DNA of 64,000 bases from JAGTVG01 sp963820995 (GTDB lineage Bacteria; Bacteroidota; Bacteroidia; Cytophagales; Cyclobacteriaceae): the NCBI GenBank assembly GCA_963820995.1, contig CAWGCL010000003.1, positions 1-64,000 on the forward strand. The letters run 5' to 3'. Positions 36,780 to 45,141 of the stretch are shown piece by piece. The translations under genes were made by a program, and so were the position numbers. Below the pieces are notes generated by a model. The model searched no databases. It saw nothing but the letters and a program-made list of their open reading frames with translations, and was not told where the DNA came from. The first letter of the stretch is position 1, and every line of letters begins with the position of its first letter.

Positions 36780-39288
36780 ATGGATGCAGATCGTCAATGC
36801 AGGAATCAGGTTTTCAAGATATCCTCCAGTATTCTTGGAATCATTCTATTTTTGTTCACATTCTCTGTCATAATTTCAACAAATGAGGCAAAAGCATTTC
36901 ATTTAAACCTTCAAGATCCAGTCATACAGGATTCAATAACCCTGCATAAGGAAAAACTGGCCATTCCAATATCCGCAATAGCCAGCGAAGGTCAGAAAGC
37001 AGCCATAAGTAACCGAGATGTCCAGGCTAGAATCAGTCGAATTTCTGTGGAGATTGAGCTTGATTCAGTGATGTCTGTTGTTGACAGCATTTTTGTGGCC
37101 ATCAGGGATCAGGCTTTCAAAGATAGTCTGGAAGATCTTAGCCTGCGGTCTCTGGAAGACTATTACCAGGATTTTTCTCAAATTAAATTTAGGTTGGAAA
37201 ATATTAAAAGATCAGTAAATGAAAAGCATAGTGCACTACAACCTGAAGTAGAATTGACCACACAAGGAATTGAAAGATGGACGATTACAAAAGACCAGCT
37301 AAATAGGGAAGATGTACCAGAACCTATTTGGGAACGGATAGAGTCTATTTTAATTGAAACCACTGAATTAAATAAGGTGATATCGGATAAGCAATACAGG
37401 TTATTGGTACAGGAAGACCGCGTGACAACCATGATCATAGCCGTGGATGAAGTTATAGATAAGATTAATGATAAAATGCAGGCTGAAAAGGAACAGTTTT
37501 TTACTTTAGACAGCCCGCCACTATGGTCAATATTTACAGCCGATGATGATACATTATCTGTTTTGGCCAAAGCCGAAGATAGCTTTAAAATCCAGAAAAA
37601 AGACCTCAGGAATTTTCGAAAAAACTATCAGGAAAACATCCGGAATCATATATTGATCTTCCTGATAATATTCCTCATATTGATATATTTGAGACATCGA
37701 GTTAACAAGTGGTCCATTCAATTAGAAAATGAGAAGACAAAAACATCCATTTATGTAATCAATCGGCCTTTTATCGTTGCATTGACCATTTCCATTTTAT
37801 TAACGCCTTTTAATTATCCCGAAGCACCTCAAACAGCAACACGTTTAATCTATTTATTTAGTATTATTCCAATATTGTATCTATTACCAGGCATGTTCCC
37901 CAATTTTAAAAGAATTTACATCTATCTTTTTGCTGTTCTTTTTCTATTAAACGAGGTTTCGCTGTTTTTTGAACGATACTATATTTTTGACCGGATATCC
38001 CTTCTTATTTTTGATCTTTTTGCTATAGGAGTCTTTATATATTCTATTCGTCCTCAATCATCTCTTATTATTGAATTACGTACAACGGGTTGGCATTTTG
38101 CTATTTCCTTACTTAAATTGATCTTCTATATTTATCCTAATTGGGACAGTTTCAAATATTTTAGGTAATACTGTATTGAGCAATAGCCTTAGTCATGGTG
38201 GTTTTATTATCTATTTCTCAGGAGTTCTAATATATACTGGTTCAAAGATATTGAAAAGCTTTGTACATCTTCTAACGTTGAGTGATCTTTCAAAGAAACT
38301 GTATGTACTTCAGAAATATCCCAAAGAAATTAGTAAAGGGCTGATTGATGTCATAAACATTGTGGCCACCTTATATTGGATATATGTTGTTTTAGAGGTG
38401 TTTCTAATATATGATCCCATAGTAAAATGGATAAGTGGGATAATTACAAAGCAATGGCAGATTGGTGAAGTAGTAATTACCATTGGCAGCATTTTGGCAT
38501 TTTTTATTACCCTCTGGATATCATTTTTTTTATCAAAAATCATTCGGATCCTTCTACAGGATGAAATTCTGGTCAGATTTGATATGAAAAGGGGAATGCC
38601 GGGGGCAATATCGATGATGGTTCGAATAAGCCTGGTTACCCTTGGAATAATTTTAGCCTGTTCAGCGGCAGGAATAAGATTAAGTGATATCACTATTATT
38701 TTTGGCGCTTTGGGTGTGGGAGTAGGTTTTGGTTTACAGGATATTGTAAAGAATTTTATTTCCGGACTGATCATTGCCTTTGAGCGTCCTCTTCAAAAAG
38801 GTGATGTTATTCAAATTGCTACATTAAATTTAATGGGTACCATACAGCAGATAGGCATTCGGTCAAGCATTATTAAAACCTATGATGGCGCAGAAGTAGT
38901 AGTACCTAATGGCAATCTGATTTCCAATGAAATGATCAACTGGACATTGTCCAACCGTGATTCAAGGCGGGAGTTACTCATTGGAGTCAAATATGGGACC
39001 GATATCAAGAAGGTACTGAAAATTCTACAGGAAACAGTGGATCAACAGGATAATGTCTATAAGAATCCACCTCCATGGATCATATTTTCGGGATTTGGGG
39101 ATAGTTCTCTCAATTTCCGGGTTACTTTCTGGACGAAATTTGATGTAGGCCTGAGTACAAGAAGTGTTGTTGGAGCTGCTATTGATGAAGCATTCAAGAA
39201 GGAGGGAATTGAAATTCCATTCCCACAGAGGGATTTACATCTGCGTTCAGTTGATCATCAAGCACAACTAAACCTTAAGCATACATAA
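36780..39288 (+). pseudogene. Large MscS-type mechanosensitive channel split by a frameshift
   Basis: Two frames together make one protein of about 835 residues. The first (36780-38168) has a signal-like N-terminus (ILGIILFLFTFSVIISTNEA), a long coiled-coil periplasmic region (RISRISVEIELDSVMSVVDS) and several membrane helices. Near 38110-38125 homology passes to the second frame (FILIGTVSNILGNTVLSNSL SHGG in continuous reading), which then runs to 39288 with the MscS core: ITIIFGALGVGVGFGLQDIV KNFISGLIIAFERPLQKGDV, then VVVPNGNLISNEMINWTLSN. MscK-like large channels have this layout. One base change separates the two, so the locus is either a recent pseudogene or a read error; the second frame has its own possible ATG-free start and is not likely an independent gene. 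Confidence 0.8.
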
Positions 39289-39300
39289 GGAACTAATTCC
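39288..39300. repeat. Left arm of a 13-bp inverted repeat
   Basis: AGGAACTAATTCC, starting at the last base of the MscS stop. The exact reverse complement is at 40306-40318. Between them lie the regulator ghost and the sulfatase remnant. Confidence 0.5.
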
Positions 39301-39397
39301 ACCTTATTTATAAGAATAGGATCCGTCAATAATTTCCATTCAAAATAACTGGTTTCTGGTTATAAGGATAAAGTTGGCTTATATATTTGCGCAGCGC

Positions 39398-39457
39398 TTA
39401 GTTACTTTCCAAAAGGTCAAATTCCTTTGCTTTATTCGCCAGTTCTACCCTGTTTTT
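39398..39457 (-). pseudogene. Last 19 codons of a MalT-like LuxR regulator
   Basis: The minus strand reads KNRVELANKAKEFDLLESN and a stop at 39398. The regulator at 5209 ends SNRLELANKAKQLGLLDLN, and the DNA around TTTATTCGCCA is also shared. It is joined on its 5' side, out of frame, to the cut sulfatase remnant at 39458. Evidence that a further regulator copy stood here before a deletion. Confidence 0.75.
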
Positions 39458-40285
39458 CCATAAAGAAATCGCTTTGATCAACACCGTCATAAGCACGATC
39501 TGTAGGTAATTCAACACCTATTATACCAGCCAGAGTAGGTAAGAAATCATGAATAGCCACCATCCCGTTGTTTTTCCCCGGAGCAATTTTTCCAGGCCAT
39601 TTGATCATACCTAGTACACGAATAGAACCTTCTCTTCCATCTCCAAGTTCCCCACTGAAAGGTCCGTTATTACCTCCACGATATTCCGGTGGCCCATTTA
39701 TCGGTGTAGAACCATTGTCGGAAATCCAAATCACAATTTATATTTTCCTCAACACCAGCATTTTTAATAGCTTCAAGTACCTGGCCGGTGCAATGGTCGA
39801 GTTCCAGAATCGCATCACCGTAAGGACCAATTCTAGATTTTCCAGTAAATTCCGGTACTGTTACACTTGGATAGTGTGAGTGTGTCCAACCCACCATCAT
39901 ATAGAAAGGTTTATCGGCTTTTGCCTGACGTTCGATAAACTCTACTGATGCTTTGGCAATATCCCCTTCAACCTGGCGGCGGTAATCTACGGTATATTCT
40001 CGAACAGCCTCTAGGTTTCCTTTGTCGTCTGATTCAAAAATACGAGGTACCACGGTTTCAATAAATTCTTCTGACATCCCCGTACGTTCCATACTTTCTC
40101 TATACATTGTACCGTCTGATGTTTCAATAACACCGACATGGTATTCGTCGAATCCCTGACGGGTAGGCCAGCTTTGCTCTTCCATACCCAAATGCCATTT
40201 CCCGGCATAAGCAGTTGCATAATCTTTTTCTTTAAATAATTCTGCTATGGTTATCTCTGCTGCGGTAAGTGTATTGGAGAGTATA
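39458..40285 (-). pseudogene. Sulfatase fragment without either end
   Basis: The fragment corresponds to residues from NTLTAAEITIAELFKEKDYA to YDGVDQSDFFMEKQ of the sulfatase at 18217-19692. It lacks the signal peptide and the formylglycine motif on one side and about 90 C-terminal residues on the other, and a one-base shift near 39738 (after GVEEN) breaks the middle. In this copy the metal-site motif is WISDNGSTP, unlike the SENG at 18217. Both borders are sharp, so it lies between two deletions. Confidence 0.85.
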
Positions 40286-40305
40286 ATAGTTCATTGGGAA
40301 TTAAA

Positions 40306-40318
40306 GGAATTAGTTCCT
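40306..40318. repeat. Right arm of the 13-bp inverted repeat
   Basis: GGAATTAGTTCCT, exact reverse complement of 39288-39300. It may be chance, or traces of a mobile or hairpin element around the remnant. Confidence 0.5.
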
Positions 40319-40361
40319 AACCATTAGAAAGCACAAATTATCCTAAATATACTAAACAAGT

Positions 40362-41438
40362 TTAATCTTTAATGTCAAGGATATTCCCTTTTTCCGACAG
40401 AAGTATAGCCAGGTACCGGGTAGAAGGTATCTTGCTAAGGATGATGACCAATACAGCAGTAACCGGCACCGCCAGTATCATCCCTACCATTCCCCATATC
40501 ATTCCCCAGAAGGCCAGTGCAACGATAACTGTAACCGGTCCCAGATTTGTGCCTTTGCCCATCATCATAGGTTCAACAAAATTTCCCAGTATGATCTGTA
40601 CACCCATCATTGCAGCAAAAACATATACAAATTGTAAAAGATCTCCGGTGATTAAAACCGCAAAAATGGCAGGGAAAAGAGATGAAAAGAAAGGGCCTAT
40701 ATAAGGAATAAAATTCAGTATGAATATCAGGAATGACCAAAATAAGGCATAATCAACATTCATAACCACGAGAATGATATAACTTAAACCTCCTGTAATC
40801 AGACTGATGGCCGTTTTCTGCCAGATAAATGAACGAATGGATGCACTGATTTGCTGTAGATTGTCGATGAATTTTTTGTATTGTTTTCCTTTTTCAGGAA
40901 ATAGTTTCTCCAACTTCAATCTTTGCGTAGCATCTTCCATAATGAAGAAAATCACATAGACAAGTACAACAGCAAAATTGGCCAGGATGCCGGAAAGTGA
41001 ATTGATAAGCCCTGTTGCCATACCGGCAAGGTCAAGACCATTGATCCACTTTTGAATATACTCAGCATATTTCGGATCATTGATTAATGCACTTGCATCT
41101 CCATACGATTCATTCAAATTTGCCATATATTCGGGCATCGATCCAACAATGCCCTCAATATTTCTGATCAGCATTTCTGCGATCAATAAGATTATAATTA
41201 TAATAAAGAGGAAAGCCACCGTACTGCTTAGAACAGGAGAAAGTGACTTTCCATTTATTTTAATCTTTTGGATGACAAATTTTAACTGATTGATAATGAA
41301 CCAAATCAGAAAAGAAATAACTAAGGGTTTAAAAATGCCATCAAAATAAAGCAAGCCAATGATCACAAGGGTGATTGTGGCAAAACTGTAAAAAACTGAT
41401 GACTTGCTGACTTTCGGTAATAAGGATGAATTTTCCAT
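40362..41438 (-). CDS. AI-2E family transporter (PerM/TqsA-like)
   Basis: 358 residues. Seven or eight hydrophobic segments with the family's layout: two N-terminal helices, a hydrophilic stretch (residues about 95-140), then the conserved LVYVIFFIMEDATQR, FILNFIPYIGPFFSSLFPAI, GNFVEPMMMGKGTNLGPVTV and WGMIWGMVGMILAVPVTAVL. The family exports autoinducer-2 or acts as a Na+(Li+)/H+ antiporter in some members; which applies here is open. Inner membrane. Intact. It lies between the chimeric remnant at 41481 and the sulfatase fragment at 40285. Confidence 0.9.
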   Translation of the reverse strand: MENSSLLPKVSKSSVFYSFATITLVIIGLLYFDGIFKPLVISFLIWFIINQLKFVIQKIKINGKSLSPVLSSTVAFLFIIIIILLIAEMLIRNIEGIVGSMPEYMANLNESYGDASALINDPKYAEYIQKWINGLDLAGMATGLINSLSGILANFAVVLVYVIFFIMEDATQRLKLEKLFPEKGKQYKKFIDNLQQISASIRSFIWQKTAISLITGGLSYIILVVMNVDYALFWSFLIFILNFIPYIGPFFSSLFPAIFAVLITGDLLQFVYVFAAMMGVQIILGNFVEPMMMGKGTNLGPVTVIVALAFWGMIWGMVGMILAVPVTAVLVIILSKIPSTRYLAILLSEKGNILDIKD

Positions 41439-41480
41439 TGACTTACTTTTTTTTGTTGAACTAATTTATTTTTTTTCAAA

Positions 41481-41705
41481 TTATTTTACAAGTACCACAT
41501 CACTCGGCCTCCAAACGCCATCGATCCACGGTTGTTCCGGGCCATACATACGCAAGCAAACAAAGAAACTTTTACCGGGTACGGTTTGTAATGGTGAGAC
41601 TTGCTGGGCATCTACTGGCCCAATAAGAAGAAGCGAAAGCAGAAGAATAAAAGAGGAACGTAATAGTGATTGCATTCCCTTCTCTAAAGATATCCTGTAA
41701 AACAT
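41481..41705 (-). pseudogene. In-frame chimera: SphA-like start fused to DUF1214 end
   Basis: A 74-codon open frame. Residues 1-40 (LRSSFILLLSLLLIGPVDAQ QVSPLQT) match the signal peptide and first mature residues of the SphA-like protein at 35232; residues 41-74 (VPGKSFFVCLRMYGPEQPWI DGVWRPSDVVLVK) match the DUF1214 C-terminus. The join is at LQT, which both parents carry (SPLQTGHY; NWIQTVPGK), so a short homology deletion of about 2.7 kb explains it. Together with the small-protein gene at 41754 it mirrors the intact set 36604-33548. Because the frame stays open and the signal is intact, a small secreted product is possible, but I call it a remnant. Confidence 0.8.
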
Positions 41706-41753
41706 TTTAATTATTAATATCCTAATTCATCAGTATTTAAAGAATATGAATTC

Positions 41754-42014
41754 TTATTTTTTATGGTTGTTTTCATCAACAGCTTCTATGGAAATAATTG
41801 ACTTGTGATGCTCATATATGCTGTTTAATATGCCGGATAGCTCCGCCTGATCTTTGATTTGTAAGGATAATATTGTTACTATATAATCGCCTTCCGCCTT
41901 TTCTTTAATTTCTAAGGGGCTCAATTGATCGTAAAAGGATTGAGTGATTTTTCCCTGGATAGTAATTCTATAAAAGGCACTGCCTTGAAATTGGAGGGGA
42001 TAATGTAATTTCAT
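41754..42014 (-). CDS. Small conserved protein of unknown function (IKDQ family, copy 4)
   Basis: 86 residues: FQGSAFYRITIQGKITQSFY near the start and LQIKDQAELSGILNSIYEHH then KSIISIEAVDENNHKK at the end. Intact, soluble. It has promoter element C (42053-42112) and is followed 49 bases later by the SphA/DUF1214 chimera. The partner genes of this copy have been deleted, yet the small gene and its promoter remain, which suggests that it is useful on its own or that deletion is recent. Confidence 0.75.
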   Translation of the reverse strand: MKLHYPLQFQGSAFYRITIQGKITQSFYDQLSPLEIKEKAEGDYIVTILSLQIKDQAELSGILNSIYEHHKSIISIEAVDENNHKK

Positions 42015-42052
42015 GGTTTGTAATTATTCAATTATTGTAAAAATCTTGGATG

Positions 42053-42112
42053 TAAAATTAAGGGAGTTTTGGAATAAGAGTCAATACGACTAAAGACGAA
42101 AAAAAGTAGAAT
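42053..42112 (-). promoter_or_regulatory. Shared promoter element, copy C (upstream of small protein 41754)
   Basis: Minus strand: ATTCTACTTTTTTTCGTCTT, TAGTC, GTATTGACTCTTATTCCA, then TAATTTTA (42053-42060); TTG to TAATTTTA spacing 24. Leader about 40 bases to ATG 42014. Confidence 0.6.
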
Positions 42113-42144
42113 ATTGATAAGAACTTCATTTGGATTGCTTTATT

Positions 42145-43572
42145 TTATCCACTATCCCGATAAGGAATGGTAGTCCTTGCCATTTCACTCTTAAAGGTCA
42201 TAAAGAAGGAGATGGGTTTAAAAAGTGCAGAGACTTTATAAAACTTACTCCGCTTGATTCTTATTGGCCGTATTTTAGTCTTCCTGAGGAATCGTTTAGA
42301 CTGGAGGTAAACCGATTGATATGATTTTACCAAAAGCCTGGAAATGTCACCAGGGCTCAGATGATCTAACTTGATCGTAGGATGAAGTGCATCATATAAT
42401 TCCCATTTTTTGTGAAGAAACCTGTTTCCCTTTTCCACCTGCTTAAACAGGGCCGTTCCGGGGTATGGTGTTAAAATAGAGAACTGGGTAACTCCCGGAT
42501 TGATCTTTTTTGCCCAGTTTATGGTCTCCATGATCTGATCTTCCGTCTCATCGATATTTCCAATGATAAAACTGCCATGGACGCGCATACCATATTTTCT
42601 GATCAACTCAATCGCTTTCATTTGCTGTTCATACTCGATGCGTTTGCCATAATTATTCAGGGTATCCCCACTGATACTTTCCAATCCAAGAAAGATCTGG
42701 AAGGCACCCACTTCAGCAATACGTTTCACCATGTCCTCATTCCTTGCAAGTATGTCTACCCTTGAAAAACAATACCACAGGATATCTGTCAGATTTCGCT
42801 TTTCAATTTCATCGGCAAATTCCATGACCCGTTTTTTGCGTAAAGTAAAATTATCATCCATAAAAGCGAATGCACGAAACCCGTGTTTATGGTACAGCAT
42901 TTCAATTTCATCCACGATAGACTGGGCACTCCTGGCCCGCCATTTCATGCCGCTGAACTTGGTAGATGAACAAAAAGAACAATCATAAGGACATCCTCTG
43001 CTGGTAATCAGGTTGGCCAGTGGTACACCCACAATCTTTCCTTTATATTTTTCTACAGGTAAAAGGTTGCGCGCAGGAAGCGGAAAATTATCCAGGTTTT
43101 CAGGTAACCTGGCGTTTTTATTTCGCACAAATTTTCCACCGTCCAAATAGGAAATACCATCGACTTCGGACAGGTCAGACTTATTTTCCAGAGCATTCAC
43201 CAGGTTGAGGAAGATCTCCTCTCCTTCACCTCTAACCACAAAATCCACAAAACCTGTGTTTAATGCCTCTTCATCGAGGAATGTAACATGATATCCTCCC
43301 ATGACAACGGGGATGCCGACTTCTTTTACATGTTTTGCTACCTCAACAGCTTCCGGATACCTTGGTGTATCGGCAGAAACGCCAACCAGATCAAACCTTG
43401 CTAAATGGACATTGGACAAGGCATGTTTTTCAATACTAAAATCAATGACTTCAACCTGATGCCCACCATTCCTTGCAAAAGCAGCTATGTATAAGAGACC
43501 CAAAGGTGGAAGCTGTGTTCCTAGCTTTGCGTATAAGTCGGATCCCGCCGGACTTACCAGTAAGATCCGCAT
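42145..43572 (-). CDS. Cobalamin-binding-type radical SAM protein (class B)
   Basis: 475 residues. An N-terminal B12-binding-like domain (MRILLVSPAGSDLYAKLGTQ LPPLGLLYIAAFARNGGHQV in two pieces; GVSADTPRYPEAVEVAKHVK) precedes a radical SAM core with the 4Fe-4S motif CPYDCSFC in ITSRGCPYDCSFCSSTKFSG. Further core pieces: FMDDNFTLRKKRVMEFADEI and FQIFLGLESISGDTLNNYGK. Family members do methylations, ring formations or other radical chemistry on lipids, cofactors or peptides; the substrate here is not evident. It lies 15 bases downstream of the SPASM-type radical SAM gene at 43588, so the two are likely co-translated and may act in one pathway. Confidence 0.88.
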   Translation of the reverse strand: MRILLVSPAGSDLYAKLGTQLPPLGLLYIAAFARNGGHQVEVIDFSIEKHALSNVHLARFDLVGVSADTPRYPEAVEVAKHVKEVGIPVVMGGYHVTFLDEEALNTGFVDFVVRGEGEEIFLNLVNALENKSDLSEVDGISYLDGGKFVRNKNARLPENLDNFPLPARNLLPVEKYKGKIVGVPLANLITSRGCPYDCSFCSSTKFSGMKWRARSAQSIVDEIEMLYHKHGFRAFAFMDDNFTLRKKRVMEFADEIEKRNLTDILWYCFSRVDILARNEDMVKRIAEVGAFQIFLGLESISGDTLNNYGKRIEYEQQMKAIELIRKYGMRVHGSFIIGNIDETEDQIMETINWAKKINPGVTQFSILTPYPGTALFKQVEKGNRFLHKKWELYDALHPTIKLDHLSPGDISRLLVKSYQSVYLQSKRFLRKTKIRPIRIKRSKFYKVSALFKPISFFMTFKSEMARTTIPYRDSG

Positions 43573-43587
43573 AATATATTATTTTAT

Positions 43588-45054
43588 TTAAGCAATTTTT
43601 GATTCTAAAAATTCCCTGTTCTCTTCGAGATAATCATCATTGAAGATTTTCATCGTAAGCCTTTCCAACTCCTCATCATATCTTCTGAGAATTTCATCAT
43701 ATACCGGATCATTCCTCATGGATTCGGCATCCGGATTTTCACCGGTTACATCATCTGTCAAAATGTTTTCTTTGAAATTATCCCAGTGGTCTTTAATCGA
43801 ACAAGGCATCAAAACGTTCTTTTTCTTATGTGGATTTCCAAATCCAACATCCTTCTGCCACTTTCTTCCGTTTTTAAAGAATTTGGACTGTAAGGCATCA
43901 CCAAGATTCTTACCCTGTGCATAGAGGTCCTTTACATTATCTTTATAATAAGGAACAAATACGCAAGGCATCACATTCCCATGCCAGTTCACATAGAAGT
44001 AACCGCTCCAGCGACCATAAGCCAGACAACCATCTACTACTGCACCAGAATTCCAGAAGTCGGCGATGGGATACCGTTTTTCACTTAACAACTTTTTCCA
44101 TAAATGATACAGATCCACTCGTTGTTGTGGTGTGATCATCAAATCGATCACCTCCTTTCCTCTGCCCACAGGCATCATCTGGAACTGGAAGACATAGGTG
44201 ACACCCAGTTCATTAAAGTAATGATCATAGAATTCTTCCGTAAGCAGGATATCGATATTTTTACTGGTGGCAGTTACAGACATCCCATAAGGAACTCCAT
44301 AATCTCTCAGATGCTTCATCGCTTTCAGGATTTTTTGATAAACACCTTTCCCCCTCCTTTCATCCGTTTCCTTCTCAAAACCTTCTACGGAAATACAAGG
44401 GGTGACATTGCCCAGTTCAGCCAGGCGTTTGGCCACTTTTTCATCGATCAAGGTAGCATTTGTATACGTGAGGAAAAACATATCATCAAATTCCTCAAAA
44501 ATATCATAAATCGATTTGCCATTGTCTCTGTACATAAAAGGTTCTCCGCCGCTGATGGTCATAAACCGGCTTCCGAAAGTATCATGCACATCTTTCACAA
44601 CCTGTCTTGTTGTTTTGTAATCCAGCTTCGGCGTGGATTTCCTGTTGCTTGTGGCATAACAGCCAACACAAGCCAGGTTGCATGCTTTTGTAGGAGATAA
44701 AACACAAAACAATGGTGGATATTCCCCGTATTTTTCTTTATAGGCTTCCTTGGCCGGATTTAAGGTTCTTACACGGTCCGTCTTCAATCCTCCCTGTGTA
44801 AACACATCGACCATTTTTCTTGTCACCCTGGGGTTGATAAAACCCTTGTCGAGGTTACGACATGCCGTGTGCATAACGGAAGATAAATAAAAATACTTCT
44901 GCTCCTTTTCAGCCGGTAATGCTGGAACTCCATAACCATTGATCAGCGAATTGTATAGCATCTTATCAAGTTTCTTTACTGCCAATCTTCTTAACGTCTT
45001 ATTCAATACAATTTGATTGAATGTTTCCCGCATGATAGATTTTTTAATATCCAT
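43588..45054 (-). CDS. Radical SAM / SPASM-like protein
   Basis: 488 residues. After about 110 residues comes the radical SAM motif CNLACVGCYAT (CxxxCxxC), then FMTISGGEPFMYRDNGKSIY (GGEP motif) and TPCISVEGFEKETDERRGKG. C-terminal Cys residues in DGCLAYGRWSGYFYVNWHGN VMPCVF (two pieces) and VLMPCSIKDHW fit an auxiliary Fe-S (SPASM/twitch) region. Anaerobic sulfatase maturases belong to this superfamily, and sulfatases with Cys-type motifs abound here, but the sequence does not show the usual maturase pattern closely enough for me to call it one. Upstream is the TPR-like gene at 45142; downstream, the second radical SAM gene. No frameshift. Confidence 0.85.
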   Translation of the reverse strand: MDIKKSIMRETFNQIVLNKTLRRLAVKKLDKMLYNSLINGYGVPALPAEKEQKYFYLSSVMHTACRNLDKGFINPRVTRKMVDVFTQGGLKTDRVRTLNPAKEAYKEKYGEYPPLFCVLSPTKACNLACVGCYATSNRKSTPKLDYKTTRQVVKDVHDTFGSRFMTISGGEPFMYRDNGKSIYDIFEEFDDMFFLTYTNATLIDEKVAKRLAELGNVTPCISVEGFEKETDERRGKGVYQKILKAMKHLRDYGVPYGMSVTATSKNIDILLTEEFYDHYFNELGVTYVFQFQMMPVGRGKEVIDLMITPQQRVDLYHLWKKLLSEKRYPIADFWNSGAVVDGCLAYGRWSGYFYVNWHGNVMPCVFVPYYKDNVKDLYAQGKNLGDALQSKFFKNGRKWQKDVGFGNPHKKKNVLMPCSIKDHWDNFKENILTDDVTGENPDAESMRNDPVYDEILRRYDEELERLTMKIFNDDYLEENREFLESKIA

Positions 45055-45141
45055 GGTTCTTCCTTTAGGTTAATAATTTAGTTTATTTAACAAGTTTTAA
45101 GTTCTTCTTTTCCTTTTCTTTAGAATACTGTAAAGAGCTTT

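Noticed and set aside
43588..45054. Calling this radical SAM gene an anaerobic sulfatase maturase
   Set aside because: It has the superfamily motif and extra Cys residues, but the core motif CNLACVGCYAT and surrounding sequence do not match my memory of maturases well enough.
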